The position numbers and the translations under genes were made by a program. Shown here piece by piece: positions 9,488 to 19,185 of a stretch of DNA of 64,000 nucleotides. The notes beneath the pieces are model-generated. The model saw nothing but the letters and a program-made list of their open reading frames with translations, searched no databases and was not told the DNA's origin. The DNA is from Pontibacter ramchanderi. Lineage in GTDB: Bacteria; Bacteroidota; Bacteroidia; Cytophagales; Hymenobacteraceae. The stretch is from positions 124,001 to 188,000 of the forward strand of contig NZ_PJMU01000003.1 in the NCBI RefSeq assembly GCF_002846395.1, written 5' to 3'. Each line of letters begins with the position of its first letter. Positions within the stretch are counted from its first letter, which is position 1.

Positions 9488-9943
9488 TTATTCAGTTCCA
9501 AACACTTTTCCATTTAAGGTGTGAGTGCAACAATCACAGAATGGAGCCAGGTCTTTCGCTTTCAGCTCAGGATTTGATAGTTGCAATTTCCCACCATCAA
9601 TGAACATTCCTGAAACATAGGTGGATTCTCCGACTCTGACAAAATCCTTTCTATCCTCTTCATTCAGAGCGACTACCCAGTATATAGGTTCCGGTTTATC
9701 TAATCGAGATTTTGCTTCGCTTAGGACGTCCTCCCAATCATTCCCAACTTTTGATAATAGAAATCTGAAAAGAGGGGTATAGTCAAGTCCTCTTTCTTTT
9801 TTACCGTGCATAGAACCTTTGGTTTGCTCAAGTGTTTCCCGCTTTTTGTTTCTGGAATTTTTGAAATCACCGCCAAAATTATGACGAACACCTCTTGCTC
9901 TTGTATTTATCTTTCTAAATAAGGGTGTTTTATCTCTATTCAT
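9488..9943 (-). CDS. Conserved hypothetical protein with C-terminal CxCC motif
   Basis: The 151-residue product lacks a signal peptide and is probably cytoplasmic. The N-terminal 50 residues are very basic. The rest contains YTPLFRFLLSKVGNDW (near residue 55), PIYWVVAL (near 86) and a C-terminal CDCCTHTLNG with Cys136, Cys138, Cys139 and His141, which looks like a metal site. From memory, similar short proteins occur in other Bacteroidota and some unrelated bacteria, but I know of no assigned function. The gene lies in the AT-rich island, in the same orientation as three other small orphan genes. Confidence 0.65.
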   Translation of the reverse strand: MNRDKTPLFRKINTRARGVRHNFGGDFKNSRNKKRETLEQTKGSMHGKKERGLDYTPLFRFLLSKVGNDWEDVLSEAKSRLDKPEPIYWVVALNEEDRKDFVRVGESTYVSGMFIDGGKLQLSNPELKAKDLAPFCDCCTHTLNGKVFGTE

Positions 9944-9963
9944 TTCGTTTTTCTAAATGAAAT

Positions 9964-10001
9964 ACAACGGACTGGTGCAGACGATGTGCGAAGCATAAAG
10001 T
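9964..10001. repeat. Intergenic repeat copy 2 in AT-rich island
   Basis: This stretch holds ACGGACTGGT, TGCAGACG and ATGTGCGAAGCATAAAG. The last part recurs nearly identically at 10541-10562, and the first and last parts recur in diverged form at 9003-9050. Short inverted pieces (ACAAC at 9963 and GTTGT near 10012) bracket it. This is reminiscent of, but not convincing as, an integron attC site. Confidence 0.45.
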
Positions 10002-10021
10002 ATACACGTGGTTGTGGGAAG

Positions 10022-10492
10022 TTATATTCCCCAATTTACCATTCTTTCATACTCGAAGTATTCATTCTGGCAGTTATATTTAAAGAGGATTTGTGTTCCA
10101 CCCCCAAGAGCCAGATTTAAGTTTCCATTTCTTTTTCTCACCCCACTATAGGGTATGAGGCTAACCACTATTCTTCCATTTTCAACTTTAATTGGGAATA
10201 ATTTTGTGTGGGTTAGGCTATTGTTATTTGTCTTGTATACCTGCTTTATGTTTTTGCTTGTCAGGACTACTATCTCGTATCCATTTACCTTATTTGGTAT
10301 GCTGTCTACAAAGTCAGGTATTTCTAAGTATATGGTGTTGATTACATGGTTTCTGTTACCAGCAAACAACGAATCCAAATGAAGAGTGTACTTATTCAGC
10401 GCTTCTAAATAGATGTCTTTGCTATCATTAGTTTGGGCAAATGAAGCAAAGGAAACCAAAGCCAAAAGGTATAAGAGGAAAATCTTTTTCAT
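10022..10492 (-). CDS. Hypothetical secreted protein
   Basis: Starting at MKKIFLLYLLALVSFASFAQ (ATG at 10492), this 156-residue protein has a classical signal peptide cleaved after FAQ or thereabouts, and no other membrane segment. Near the C-terminus lies LNLALGGGTQILFKYNCQNEYFEYERM. I do not recognise the family, though the general look resembles the uncharacterised secreted proteins often found in tandem in Bacteroidota accessory regions. It is the first gene, by transcription order, of the four-gene AT-rich island. Function unknown. Confidence 0.65.
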   Translation of the reverse strand: MKKIFLLYLLALVSFASFAQTNDSKDIYLEALNKYTLHLDSLFAGNRNHVINTIYLEIPDFVDSIPNKVNGYEIVVLTSKNIKQVYKTNNNSLTHTKLFPIKVENGRIVVSLIPYSGVRKRNGNLNLALGGGTQILFKYNCQNEYFEYERMVNWGI

Positions 10493-10540
10493 ACTTCTAA
10501 TTACCCACAACTACCTCAAAAGCGTGAACATACGTTTATC

Positions 10541-10562
10541 TGCACTATGTGCGAAGCTAAAA
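10541..10562. repeat. Intergenic repeat copy 3 in AT-rich island
   Basis: TGCACTATGTGCGAAGCTAAAAGT closely matches part of copy 2 at 9979-10001, with small insertions and deletions. It lies 50 bases upstream of the first small gene of the island. Confidence 0.45.
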
Positions 10563-10565
10563 GTC

Positions 10566-10898
10566 ATGCTATTTAGCAATTTTACAGACTCCTCTATACC
10601 GTATGGCAGCATTCTGATTGTTTTATATTTATCTCAGCCAAGATACCATTTTCCCCCAGAAATCCAGTTGGATAGCTTCTAAAATTCCTGCTTTGGTCGT
10701 CTTAATAGCGATTTGCCAACCCCGTCAGGTATAGCCCATTTATAACAAGAAAATCAGGTATAAGTGATAGCGGAAATTACTATATTGTCAGGTTGAAACA
10801 GATATGCTTATACCTGTGTATTGGCCAGAAATAGGCCAATTACCAGTGCATCGCGTTAGCACACAATCATCATACAATCGCTTTCCCTTACCGCTACT
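10566..10898. other. Intergenic region before the alpha-2-macroglobulin gene
   Basis: About 330 bases without a gene. It marks the edge between the AT-rich island and normal-composition DNA. Three AGGTATA/TATACCT heptamers occur within 100 bases (10728, 10756 and about 10808), the densest intergenic cluster in the window. No clear promoter box or terminator is visible. Confidence 0.45.
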
Positions 10899-13800
10899 AT
10901 GAATAAAACAAAAGCTCACCCCGAACAGCTTCGACTTCTCCTCCAACTCAGTGTCTGGCTGTGCATCCTTTGCGTGATCAGCTGCCGCAGCAAAAGCGAT
11001 GAACTGCGGCTGCAAAACAAAAACTTCGACCAGGAAATAGCCCGGGAGCAGAACCTGGTCTTCACTTTTGACAAGGATCTGGTGGGCGATTCGCTGCTGA
11101 ACCAGTGGGACACCATTCCATACCTGTATATCTCCCCGAAGGTAGCCGGCAAGTATAAGTGGACAGCACCGAACGAACTGGTTTTCTCGCCGGACAAGCC
11201 CTTTGCCCCTACGACCAATTACAAGGCCGAACTCACCGAGAACCTGCTCCTGCACGCGCAGACAAAATATAAAATACCCGCCGGGCAGGGTGTTACCTTC
11301 CATACCCCCTACCTCCAGCTGCAACAGGTCAAAAGCTATTGGGTGGCCAACGAGAACTCGCCGAACCAACTGGAGGCAAGCCTTCAACTGGACTTTAATT
11401 ACCCCGTGCTTTTCCAGGAGCTGCGGGAGCATTTGCGGGTATACGCCGGCAGCAAAGAACTGCCTGTAGAACTGGCCAGTGGCAACCGCGACAACATCAC
11501 CATCCGGGTGAAGAACGTGGAGGGACAATCAGACAAGGAAATTCCGTTGCGCCTAAGCATAGCAAAAGGACTGAGCGTGTCAGGCAGCACCTCTCAAACG
11601 GACCACACCATAGAGCGGGATATTTTATTGCCAAGCCGCCAGCACATGATGGTGTCGGAAGTGGTGACGGCCCTGGAAGAAGGCCAGGAGCGCATTTACA
11701 TCCTCACCACTCAACCGGTTACCAACAGCAACATCAGCAACCTGATCGAAGTGAGTCCGCGGCGGGAATATACGGTGGAGCGCCTGCAAAACGGGCTGGT
11801 GCTGAAAGGTAACTTCAACCAGAACAGCACCTATACCCTCACCCTCTCCGGCGACCTGATGGGCATGGCCGGAAAACCGATGGGCCAGCCCTACCGCCAC
11901 AGCGTCACCTTTGCCGACACCGAGCCGGGCATCAGCTTCGCCAACGCCAGAAGCATTTACCTGAGCAGCCAGGGTGCCCGCAACATCGCCCTCAACCTGA
12001 ACAAGGTGCCGCGCATCAAGGTGAGCATCAGCAAGGTATACGAAAACAACATTCTGCACTACCTGCGCGAGGGCAAGATGTACGACGGCTACTACGACGA
12101 GGAAACGGAGGAATACTACTCCAGCTCCTACTACGATGTGAACGAGAACAACGGCAACACGCTTTTCGAGCGCGAGTACAACACTGAAAATCTGCGCAAG
12201 CAGGGTAGCTCCTATCTTCTCAACCTCAACCTGCACGACCTCGACTTCGACAGCCAGTTCAAAGGCCTGTATGTGATCACGGTGGCCAGTACCGACAAGA
12301 ACTGGCTGAAGGATTCCAAGATCGTGTCTGTTTCGGACATCGGCCTGATCGCCAAACAGGGCAAAGACGAAGTGGTGGTGTTTGCCAACTCCATTCGCGA
12401 AGCGGCTACCCTGGAAGGCGTGGAAGTCCGCTTCATCAGCACGAATAACCAGGTGGTGCACAAGGCCACGACAGATAAAGACGGCGTGGCCCGGTTCAGC
12501 AACACGGGCACGGCAGCACCGGACTTTAAGATCGGCATGATCACGGCCCGCAAAGGCGACGACTTCAATTACATGCCCTACAGCCAGACGCAGGTAAACA
12601 CTTCCCGCTTCGAGGTAGGTGGCAAACGCCTGACCGAACTCAACTACGATGCCTTTATCTACGGCGACCGCGACCTCTACCGCCCCGGTGACACCATCCA
12701 TGTGAACACCGTGGTGCGCACGCCCGACTGGAAAACGGTGGCCGGACTCCCCATCAAAGTGAAACTGCTCTTGCCCAACGGCAAAGAGTACCGCAGCACC
12801 AAAGGCAAGCTCAACAGCCAGGGCGCCAGCGAAACCAGCTTCATCCTGAACGGGGCAGCCGTGACAGGCACCTATACCCTGGAGGTATACTCGGGCAACG
12901 ATGTGCTGCTGAACTCGAAAAAGATCGGTGTGGAAGAGTTTATGCCTGACCGACTGAAGGTGACGGCTACGCTGAACAAAGGCACTTACAATGCCGGCGA
13001 AAAACTGATCCTGAACCTGACGGCCCAAAACCTGTTCGGTCCACCAGCTGCAGGTCGCAACTACGAAACACAGCTCAGCCTGAAAAAGAAAACCTTTGAA
13101 GCCAGGCGCTACCCCGACTATACCTTCGACATCCGTACCTCCGGCTCGATCAATATCCAGACCAGCACCCGCCAGGGGCAGACGGATGCGCAGGGCAAAG
13201 CGCAGGAAACCTTTGAGCTGGAGAATTTCAGGGATATTGGTCTGTTGGACGGCTCGCTTTATACCTCGGTATTCGATGAAACCGGCCGCCCGGTCAACCG
13301 CCTGAGCAAGTTCGACGTGAGCACGCAGCAGGCCTTCTTCGGCATCCGGAACTTCGACGATTATGTGAGCACCCGCAGCGCACTCAACATACCGCTGCTT
13401 GCCCTCGACCGCACGGGTTCTCCGGTTACCGCCACTGCCAGGGTGCAGCTGGTGCGCTATACCTACGAGTCAGTCATGGCACGCTACAGCGACGAGTACA
13501 GCTACAGATCGCAGCGCAGAGAGCAGGTTCTTATCAACCAGGACATGCAGATTCCGGCTACGGGAGCCGTTTTCAACTTCACGCCTGTCACCTCCGGTCA
13601 GTATGAAATACGTGTGATGCGCCCGGGAGCCTACAATTATGTGGCGCAGGAGTTTTACGCTTACGGCTGGGGCGACACCGAGAGCACCTCCTTTGCCGTG
13701 AACACTGAAGGCGAAGTAGACATCTCGCTGGACAAGGAAAAGTACGAAGTAGGCGACAAGGCCAAAGTACTGTTCAAGTCTCCGTTTGCAGGCAAGATAC

Positions 13801-16334
13801 TGGTGACGGTGGAGCAGAACAAAGTGCTGAGCTACTACTACCTCAAAACCGACAGGAAAGCCGCTTCGCTCACGCTGCCGATCAAGGACGAGCACCTGCC
13901 AACAGCTTACATCACCGCCATTGCGCTGCGCCAGGTAAAAGACAGCCAGATGCCGCTGACCATTGCCCGTGGCTTTAAACCGCTAAGCGTAACCAAAAAG
14001 AGCACGCAGCTGGATGTAGCCATACAGGCACCGGAAATTTCCCGCTCCAGCAGGGTGCAGCAGGTGAAGGTAAAAACGGCTCCAAACGCAGAGGTGACGC
14101 TGGCCGTGGTGGATGAAGGCATCCTGCAGATCAAGGATTACCAGACACCCGACCCGCATGGCTTCTTCTACCAGAAGCGGGCGTTGGAGGTGACAGGCTA
14201 CGACCTGTACCCTTTCCTGTTCCCGGAACTGGGCAGTCGCTCCAGCACAGGCGGCGACGGTTATGATCTGTCCAAACGCATCAATCCACTTACCAACAAA
14301 CGGGTGAAGCTTGTATCGCTGTGGAGCGGACAGTTAAAGACAAACAGCAACGGTGAGGCAACAGTGAATGTGCGCATACCTGAGTTTTCGGGAGCGGTGC
14401 GCATCATGGCCGTGGCCTATAAAGACAATGCCTTTGGCTCTTCTGAAAAGATGATGCGGGTGTCGGATCCGGTGGTGATCAGCACAGCGCTTCCACGATT
14501 TGTGAGTCCAAGAGATACTATCCTGGTGCCGGTAACGCTCAGCAACACGACCGCCAACAAAGCCACAGCCGCCAGTACTATCTCGGTAACAGGCCCTTTG
14601 CGCGTGGTAGGCGAAACCAGAAAAACCGCAGGTATAAATCCGAACACAGAAGCGCAGGTAACTTACAAATTAGTGGCTACGCCAGCCATCGGGCAGGCAA
14701 CGGTGAAGGTGACGGTCAATGCGCTGAACGAGTCTTTTGTCAGCAACACCGACATCACCGTCCGCCCCATTGCGCCGCTAACCAAAGTAACAGAGGCCGG
14801 CAGTGTAAAGGACGGCGCCACGGCCGACATCAAACTAGCCAACGACTTTATACCTTCCTCCGTGTCGACGAAGCTGGTGGTAAGCCGCTCGCCACTGGCA
14901 CAGTTCACCGACGATATTACCTTCCTGCTGCGCTACCCGCACGGCTGCCTTGAGCAGACAACCTCTACCGCTTTCCCGCTCCTATACTATACCGACCTGG
15001 CCCGTTCGCTGCAACAGGACAACAGGAGCCGCAGCTTTAACCCGAACTACCTGGTGCAGGAGGCCATCACCAAAATTGAGCTGATGCAGCAGTACGACGG
15101 CGGCTTTACCTACTGGCCCGGCGGCACCTACACCGACTGGTGGAGCAGCACCTACGCCACGCACTTTTTGCTGGAGGCAAAGAAGGCGGGCTTCCCGGTA
15201 ACGCAGGAAGTTCTGGACAAAGCCGTGCGCTACCTGCAGCAAAAGGTAAAAGGCAAGGCCATGGAAGAATACCGCTACTACGATGCCAGCCGCAAGGTGA
15301 AGAGCAAGTACATCGCCGCCCGCGAAACCACTTACTCGCTCTATGTGCTCAGCATCGCCGGCACGGTGGATTGGTCGACCATGAACTACTACAAGGCCAA
15401 ACCGGAATTGCTGTCGCTGGATGCCCGTTACCTGCTGGCCAGCACCTACGCCCTGAACGGCAGCCGCGAGAGCTTTAACCAGATCCTGCCCCGCTCCTTC
15501 GCCGGCGAAACATCGGTGCGGGCGCTCAGCGGCAGTTTCAACTCCCCGATCCGCGACATGGCCATCTCGCTGAACAGTTTGATAGAAGCTGATCAGGATA
15601 ATCCGCAGATCGGCACGCTGGCACGGCACCTGTCAGATGAACTGCGCTCGAAGCGCTGGTACAATACCCAGGAGCGTGCTTTTGCCCTGATGGCCTTGGG
15701 TAAACTCTCGAGCAGGAACCATGGCAACCAGACGGCGCAGGTATACCAGAACGGCAAGCAGATCGGCACCTTCTCCGGCAAAGACCTGACGCTGACCAAC
15801 AACATTGGCAGCGGCCCGATCAGCATACGGGCCAAAGGTAACGGCACTGTATACTATTTCTGGGAACTGGAAGGCATCAGCCAGAGCGGCGATGTGCAGC
15901 GCGAAGACAATTACCTGAAAGTGCGCAAAACCTTTTTCGACCGCAACGGCCGGGAGATCACCAACAACACCTTCCGCCAGAATGACCTGGTGGTAGTGCG
16001 GGTGGAGCTGCAGTCGCTGGACGGCCGCAGTATGCCCAACATCGCCATCACCGACATGCTGCCCGCCGGTTTCGAAATAGAAAACCCGCGCCTGATGACC
16101 GCCCGTGAGTTCGGCTGGCTAGAAGCTCAGAAACCAGCTACGCCGGATCATATCGACATCCGCGACGACAGGATCAACCTCTACGCCACCGCCAAGCCAG
16201 AGCCTCAGTACTTTTTCTACCAAGTGAGAGCCGTGTCGAAGGGTACTTTCCAGTTAGGGCCTATTGGAGCTGATGCCATGTATAATGCAGAGTACAATAG
16301 TTATTCGGGAGGTGGAGTTGTGAAAGTGAGGTAA
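10899..16334 (+). CDS. Alpha-2-macroglobulin family lipoprotein
   Basis: Bacterial alpha-2-macroglobulins trap proteases that reach the periplasm and are thought to protect the cell when its wall is breached. The 1811-residue product has a lipoprotein signal (LCILCVISC, Cys29). Macroglobulin domains follow, including the MG2-type sequence YGDRDLYRPGDTIHVNTVV (residues 588-606). The thioester motif is Cys1350-Leu-Glu-Gln1353 in YPHGCLEQTTSTAFP, inside an alpha/alpha-toroid thioester domain. Because CLEQ is intact, it should form the covalent thioester trap. The gene immediately precedes a PBP1C gene; this pairing is conserved in many bacteria (yfhM-pbpC in E. coli) and supports the wall-damage defence role. 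Length is typical for the Bacteroidota version. Confidence 0.95.
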   Translation: MNKTKAHPEQLRLLLQLSVWLCILCVISCRSKSDELRLQNKNFDQEIAREQNLVFTFDKDLVGDSLLNQWDTIPYLYISPKVAGKYKWTAPNELVFSPDKPFAPTTNYKAELTENLLLHAQTKYKIPAGQGVTFHTPYLQLQQVKSYWVANENSPNQLEASLQLDFNYPVLFQELREHLRVYAGSKELPVELASGNRDNITIRVKNVEGQSDKEIPLRLSIAKGLSVSGSTSQTDHTIERDILLPSRQHMMVSEVVTALEEGQERIYILTTQPVTNSNISNLIEVSPRREYTVERLQNGLVLKGNFNQNSTYTLTLSGDLMGMAGKPMGQPYRHSVTFADTEPGISFANARSIYLSSQGARNIALNLNKVPRIKVSISKVYENNILHYLREGKMYDGYYDEETEEYYSSSYYDVNENNGNTLFEREYNTENLRKQGSSYLLNLNLHDLDFDSQFKGLYVITVASTDKNWLKDSKIVSVSDIGLIAKQGKDEVVVFANSIREAATLEGVEVRFISTNNQVVHKATTDKDGVARFSNTGTAAPDFKIGMITARKGDDFNYMPYSQTQVNTSRFEVGGKRLTELNYDAFIYGDRDLYRPGDTIHVNTVVRTPDWKTVAGLPIKVKLLLPNGKEYRSTKGKLNSQGASETSFILNGAAVTGTYTLEVYSGNDVLLNSKKIGVEEFMPDRLKVTATLNKGTYNAGEKLILNLTAQNLFGPPAAGRNYETQLSLKKKTFEARRYPDYTFDIRTSGSINIQTSTRQGQTDAQGKAQETFELENFRDIGLLDGSLYTSVFDETGRPVNRLSKFDVSTQQAFFGIRNFDDYVSTRSALNIPLLALDRTGSPVTATARVQLVRYTYESVMARYSDEYSYRSQRREQVLINQDMQIPATGAVFNFTPVTSGQYEIRVMRPGAYNYVAQEFYAYGWGDTESTSFAVNTEGEVDISLDKEKYEVGDKAKVLFKSPFAGKILVTVEQNKVLSYYYLKTDRKAASLTLPIKDEHLPTAYITAIALRQVKDSQMPLTIARGFKPLSVTKKSTQLDVAIQAPEISRSSRVQQVKVKTAPNAEVTLAVVDEGILQIKDYQTPDPHGFFYQKRALEVTGYDLYPFLFPELGSRSSTGGDGYDLSKRINPLTNKRVKLVSLWSGQLKTNSNGEATVNVRIPEFSGAVRIMAVAYKDNAFGSSEKMMRVSDPVVISTALPRFVSPRDTILVPVTLSNTTANKATAASTISVTGPLRVVGETRKTAGINPNTEAQVTYKLVATPAIGQATVKVTVNALNESFVSNTDITVRPIAPLTKVTEAGSVKDGATADIKLANDFIPSSVSTKLVVSRSPLAQFTDDITFLLRYPHGCLEQTTSTAFPLLYYTDLARSLQQDNRSRSFNPNYLVQEAITKIELMQQYDGGFTYWPGGTYTDWWSSTYATHFLLEAKKAGFPVTQEVLDKAVRYLQQKVKGKAMEEYRYYDASRKVKSKYIAARETTYSLYVLSIAGTVDWSTMNYYKAKPELLSLDARYLLASTYALNGSRESFNQILPRSFAGETSVRALSGSFNSPIRDMAISLNSLIEADQDNPQIGTLARHLSDELRSKRWYNTQERAFALMALGKLSSRNHGNQTAQVYQNGKQIGTFSGKDLTLTNNIGSGPISIRAKGNGTVYYFWELEGISQSGDVQREDNYLKVRKTFFDRNGREITNNTFRQNDLVVVRVELQSLDGRSMPNIAITDMLPAGFEIENPRLMTAREFGWLEAQKPATPDHIDIRDDRINLYATAKPEPQYFFYQVRAVSKGTFQLGPIGADAMYNAEYNSYSGGGVVKVR

Positions 16335-16372
16335 TGGAGTTTAGAAGTTGAGGAGTTTGAGAGTTTAAGAGT
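16335..16372 (-). repeat. AGTTT/GAGTTT low-complexity intergenic repeat
   Basis: A short imperfect tandem of GAGTTT/AGAGTT units lies immediately after the alpha-2-macroglobulin stop. It resembles the tract at 2213-2250 in style. I see no coding or structural role. Confidence 0.35.
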
Positions 16373-16510
16373 TGTTTCGCATACACCACTGGAACGCGTC
16401 GAAAGACATACTCGCACTCCAGCAACGAAGCAACAACTTTTGCCAGGTGCACCTAAACGACACTCCACTGTTTGAGCGTTCAGCGAGTTTGGAGGGTCTT
16501 GACTTTTTTG

Positions 16511-16540
16511 CTTACTTTTTGTGTCAAGACAAAAAGTAAG
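16511..16540. repeat. Perfect inverted repeat upstream of pbpC, probable dispersed element
   Basis: CTTACTTTTTGT and ACAAAAAGTAAG form a perfect 12-bp inverted repeat around a 6-nt loop (GTCAAG). From memory, closely similar sequence is dispersed in many Bacteroidota genomes and often gives spurious peptides with FLLTFCVKTKSK, the same peptide seen here in an upstream frame. It lies 67 bases before the pbpC ATG. It is probably a mobile or regulatory hairpin and not part of pbpC. Confidence 0.55.
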
Positions 16541-16606
16541 GCCCGCCCGGCCAGGGCAAGCGATGAAACAATTCAGGTTGCAAGAAAGCAGACAGTAATA
16601 ATTAAT

Positions 16607-18955
16607 ATGCAAAAGCAACAACCAACCTATACCCTACCCCAGCGGCTGCTAACCTACAGCAGGCCCTTGCTCAGGTATGGCTTATACCTTGTGTTGCTGC
16701 TTTGCTTTGCCTTCACCATCCTCAACCACCTCTACCCGCTTAAAGTAAACATCTCCTACTCCCCCGTCATCACCGCTTCTGATGGCAGCGTCATCAATGC
16801 ATTTTTGAGTCGCGACGACAAGTGGCGGATGCAGCTGGAGCCGGGCGAGATTAACCCGGTCCTGAAAAAGGCGGTGCTGCTGAAGGAGGACAAATACTTT
16901 TACTACCACCCCGGCATTAATCCCTTTGCGATAACGCGTGCCTTAGCCAACAACCTTTTCCAAAATAAGAAAACTTCCGGTGCCTCTACCATCACCATGC
17001 AGGTGGCCCGACTGCTATACCCCCAGCAGCGCACCTATGCGAACAAGCTTTACGAGATGTTCCGGGCGCTGCAGTTGGAGTGGTATTACAGCAAAGACGA
17101 AATCCTGCAGCTATACCTGAACCTGGTGCCTTTTGGCGGCAACATCGAAGGCGTGAAGGCGGCTTCTGTTTTATACTTCCATCAGTCACCAAAGCAGCTG
17201 AGCCTGGCGCAGGCGGTCACACTGACGGTGATTCCGAACAAGCCTTCCACGCTGCGGATTGGGGAGCAGAACGAGCGAATCATTGAGTTTCGAAACAAAT
17301 GGCTGCGCTACTATCAGGCGCAACAGGCTTTTCCAGCCGCCGAGATTGAAGATGCCTTGCTGGAGCCGCTGGAGGCACGTCGGCAGGAGGCGCCCAAGGT
17401 AGCGCCGCACTTCGCCTACCGCATGTACCGAAGGTATAAGAACCAGCCCATCATCAAAACCACGCTTAACCGGCAGGTGCAGGAAAAGGTGGAGCAACTG
17501 GCCTATAACTACATGCAGCGACTACGTTACCAGAACATCCACAACGCAGCCGTGCTGGTGATCAACAACCAAACCCGGGCTGTGGAAGCCTACCTGGGCT
17601 CCGCGGATTTCAACGATTTTGCGCACCACGGACAGGTAGACGGTATTCGGGCGGTTCGTTCGCCGGGCAGCACCTTAAAGCCTTTCCTGTATGCCACCGC
17701 TTTTGACAAAGGCCTGCTCACGCCGAAGGCGGTGATTACGGATGTACCCGTGGATTATGCTGGCTACCGACCGCAAAACTACTTTGGCAACTACAATGGC
17801 AATGTCACCATCGCGCATGCCCTGGCTACTTCGCTCAACGTGCCCGCCGTGAAGGTGCTCGACCAACTGGGGGTACATACCTTTGTGCAGAAGTTGAAGC
17901 AGGCAGAGTTTTCGGAGATGAAGCGCAAGGGCAACCAGCTTGGTCTTTCTCTGATCTTGGGAGGCTGTGATGTGAAACTGGAAGAGCTGACTTTGCTCTA
18001 CGCCACCTTTGCCAACCAGGGAATGTATAGCCCGGCACGCTGGCTACAGGAAGACACGACACAGCAGGAAACGCAGCTGCTGTCGCCGGGATCGGCTTTT
18101 ATGGTAAACCAGATCCTGACGCAGCTCACGCGCCCCGACCTGCCGCACAATGCGCACAACAGCCCGAACCTGCCCAAGATCGCCTGGAAAACCGGCACCT
18201 CTTATGGCCGCAAAGATGCCTGGAGCATTGGCTACAACAAAAAGTACACGGTAGGCGTGTGGGTAGGCAATTTCTCAGGTGAGGGCGTACCCGAACTCAA
18301 CGGCACCGACTCGGCCACTCCCCTGCTCTTCGACATCTTCAACAGCATCGACTATAACTCCTCCGACGGGTGGTTTCAGCAACCTAAGGGCATTGGTTTA
18401 AGAGCGGTGTGCGCTGAAAGCGGCAGTCCTGCTAACAACTTCTGCCAGAACCAGGTGCTGGATACCTTTATACCCGGCATCTCGGCCACCCAAAAGTGCA
18501 GCCATTTGAAACGCATTGCTGTTTCTGCGGACAAGAGGTATAGCTACTGCACCAGTTGCCAGCCAGCTATGGGGTTTGTGCAGCAGCTCTACCCCAACTA
18601 TGCCCCGGAGCTACTCACATTCTATGATGCTGAACGGATTCCATACAAGCAGATTCCGGCGCACAACCCCAGCTGCAGTCGCATTTTTAAGGAGCATGCC
18701 CCGGTGATCACCTCGCCCGCTGCCGGCATGGAGTATTTGCTCGAGCAGGAAGAACGCCAGCAACTGATGCTCCACAGCAACCCCCACAACGAAGTGAAGC
18801 AGGTATACTGGTACATCAACGACCAATTCCTACGCGCCACCCCCGCCAACGAGAAGGTGTTTTTCGAGCCGCAAAAGGCCGGTAGGTATAAGATCTCCTG
18901 CACCGATGACCAGGGACAGAACACCGATAGTTATATCACGGTGAGGTTTCTGTAA
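16607..18955 (+). CDS. pbpC: Penicillin-binding protein 1C
   Basis: This bifunctional murein synthase polymerises glycan strands and cross-links peptides. The 782-residue protein has one N-terminal membrane anchor (about residues 23-45). A GT51 glycosyltransferase domain follows (LLKEDKYFYYHPGINP, then GASTITMQVARLL). The penicillin-binding transpeptidase domain carries SxxK (PGSTLKPFLY), SxN (TSLNVPAV) and KTG (WKTGTSYGRKDAW) motifs. A C-terminal BiPBP_C module defines the 1C subtype. I chose the ATG at 16607 because the longer frame runs through a dispersed repeat. It follows the alpha-2-macroglobulin gene with about 270 bases between them, the usual pairing. All catalytic motifs are intact. 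Confidence 0.95.
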   Translation: MQKQQPTYTLPQRLLTYSRPLLRYGLYLVLLLCFAFTILNHLYPLKVNISYSPVITASDGSVINAFLSRDDKWRMQLEPGEINPVLKKAVLLKEDKYFYYHPGINPFAITRALANNLFQNKKTSGASTITMQVARLLYPQQRTYANKLYEMFRALQLEWYYSKDEILQLYLNLVPFGGNIEGVKAASVLYFHQSPKQLSLAQAVTLTVIPNKPSTLRIGEQNERIIEFRNKWLRYYQAQQAFPAAEIEDALLEPLEARRQEAPKVAPHFAYRMYRRYKNQPIIKTTLNRQVQEKVEQLAYNYMQRLRYQNIHNAAVLVINNQTRAVEAYLGSADFNDFAHHGQVDGIRAVRSPGSTLKPFLYATAFDKGLLTPKAVITDVPVDYAGYRPQNYFGNYNGNVTIAHALATSLNVPAVKVLDQLGVHTFVQKLKQAEFSEMKRKGNQLGLSLILGGCDVKLEELTLLYATFANQGMYSPARWLQEDTTQQETQLLSPGSAFMVNQILTQLTRPDLPHNAHNSPNLPKIAWKTGTSYGRKDAWSIGYNKKYTVGVWVGNFSGEGVPELNGTDSATPLLFDIFNSIDYNSSDGWFQQPKGIGLRAVCAESGSPANNFCQNQVLDTFIPGISATQKCSHLKRIAVSADKRYSYCTSCQPAMGFVQQLYPNYAPELLTFYDAERIPYKQIPAHNPSCSRIFKEHAPVITSPAAGMEYLLEQEERQQLMLHSNPHNEVKQVYWYINDQFLRATPANEKVFFEPQKAGRYKISCTDDQGQNTDSYITVRFL

Positions 18956-19136
18956 ATATCAGGCTAGTAAACGCCGCTTTTATACCTGCTGAAACTGTGA
19001 CCTGAGTCTTCTAATCAAGCATTTCGGCTACATTTCACCTGCTCTTCAGTTAATCTATACCTAAGGGGCTGCTGTTTTATACTTTTTCCTGAGGTATTTG
19101 CCGCTACACTTGCCTCGTTCTAGAAAGTAAAAAAGA

Positions 19137-19167
19137 TTGCGCCTTTAGAGGCATTCCGGTACTTTTG
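19137..19167 (+). promoter_or_regulatory. Promoter of the WYL regulator gene
   Basis: TTG (19137-19139) and TACTTTTG (19160-19167) are separated by 20 bases, fitting the Bacteroidota promoter pattern. Transcription would start roughly 12 bases before the ATG at 19186. Confidence 0.55.
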
Positions 19168-19185
19168 AAGTAAACCCGGCAGCCT

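Noticed and set aside
9960..10020. Definite integron attC site
   Set aside because: Only partial matches to the core-site consensus and no clear long palindrome; reported only as a repeat.
11625..13028. Minus-strand open frame of 467 codons inside the alpha-2-macroglobulin gene
   Set aside because: Antisense shadow; composition and repeats mirror the real gene.
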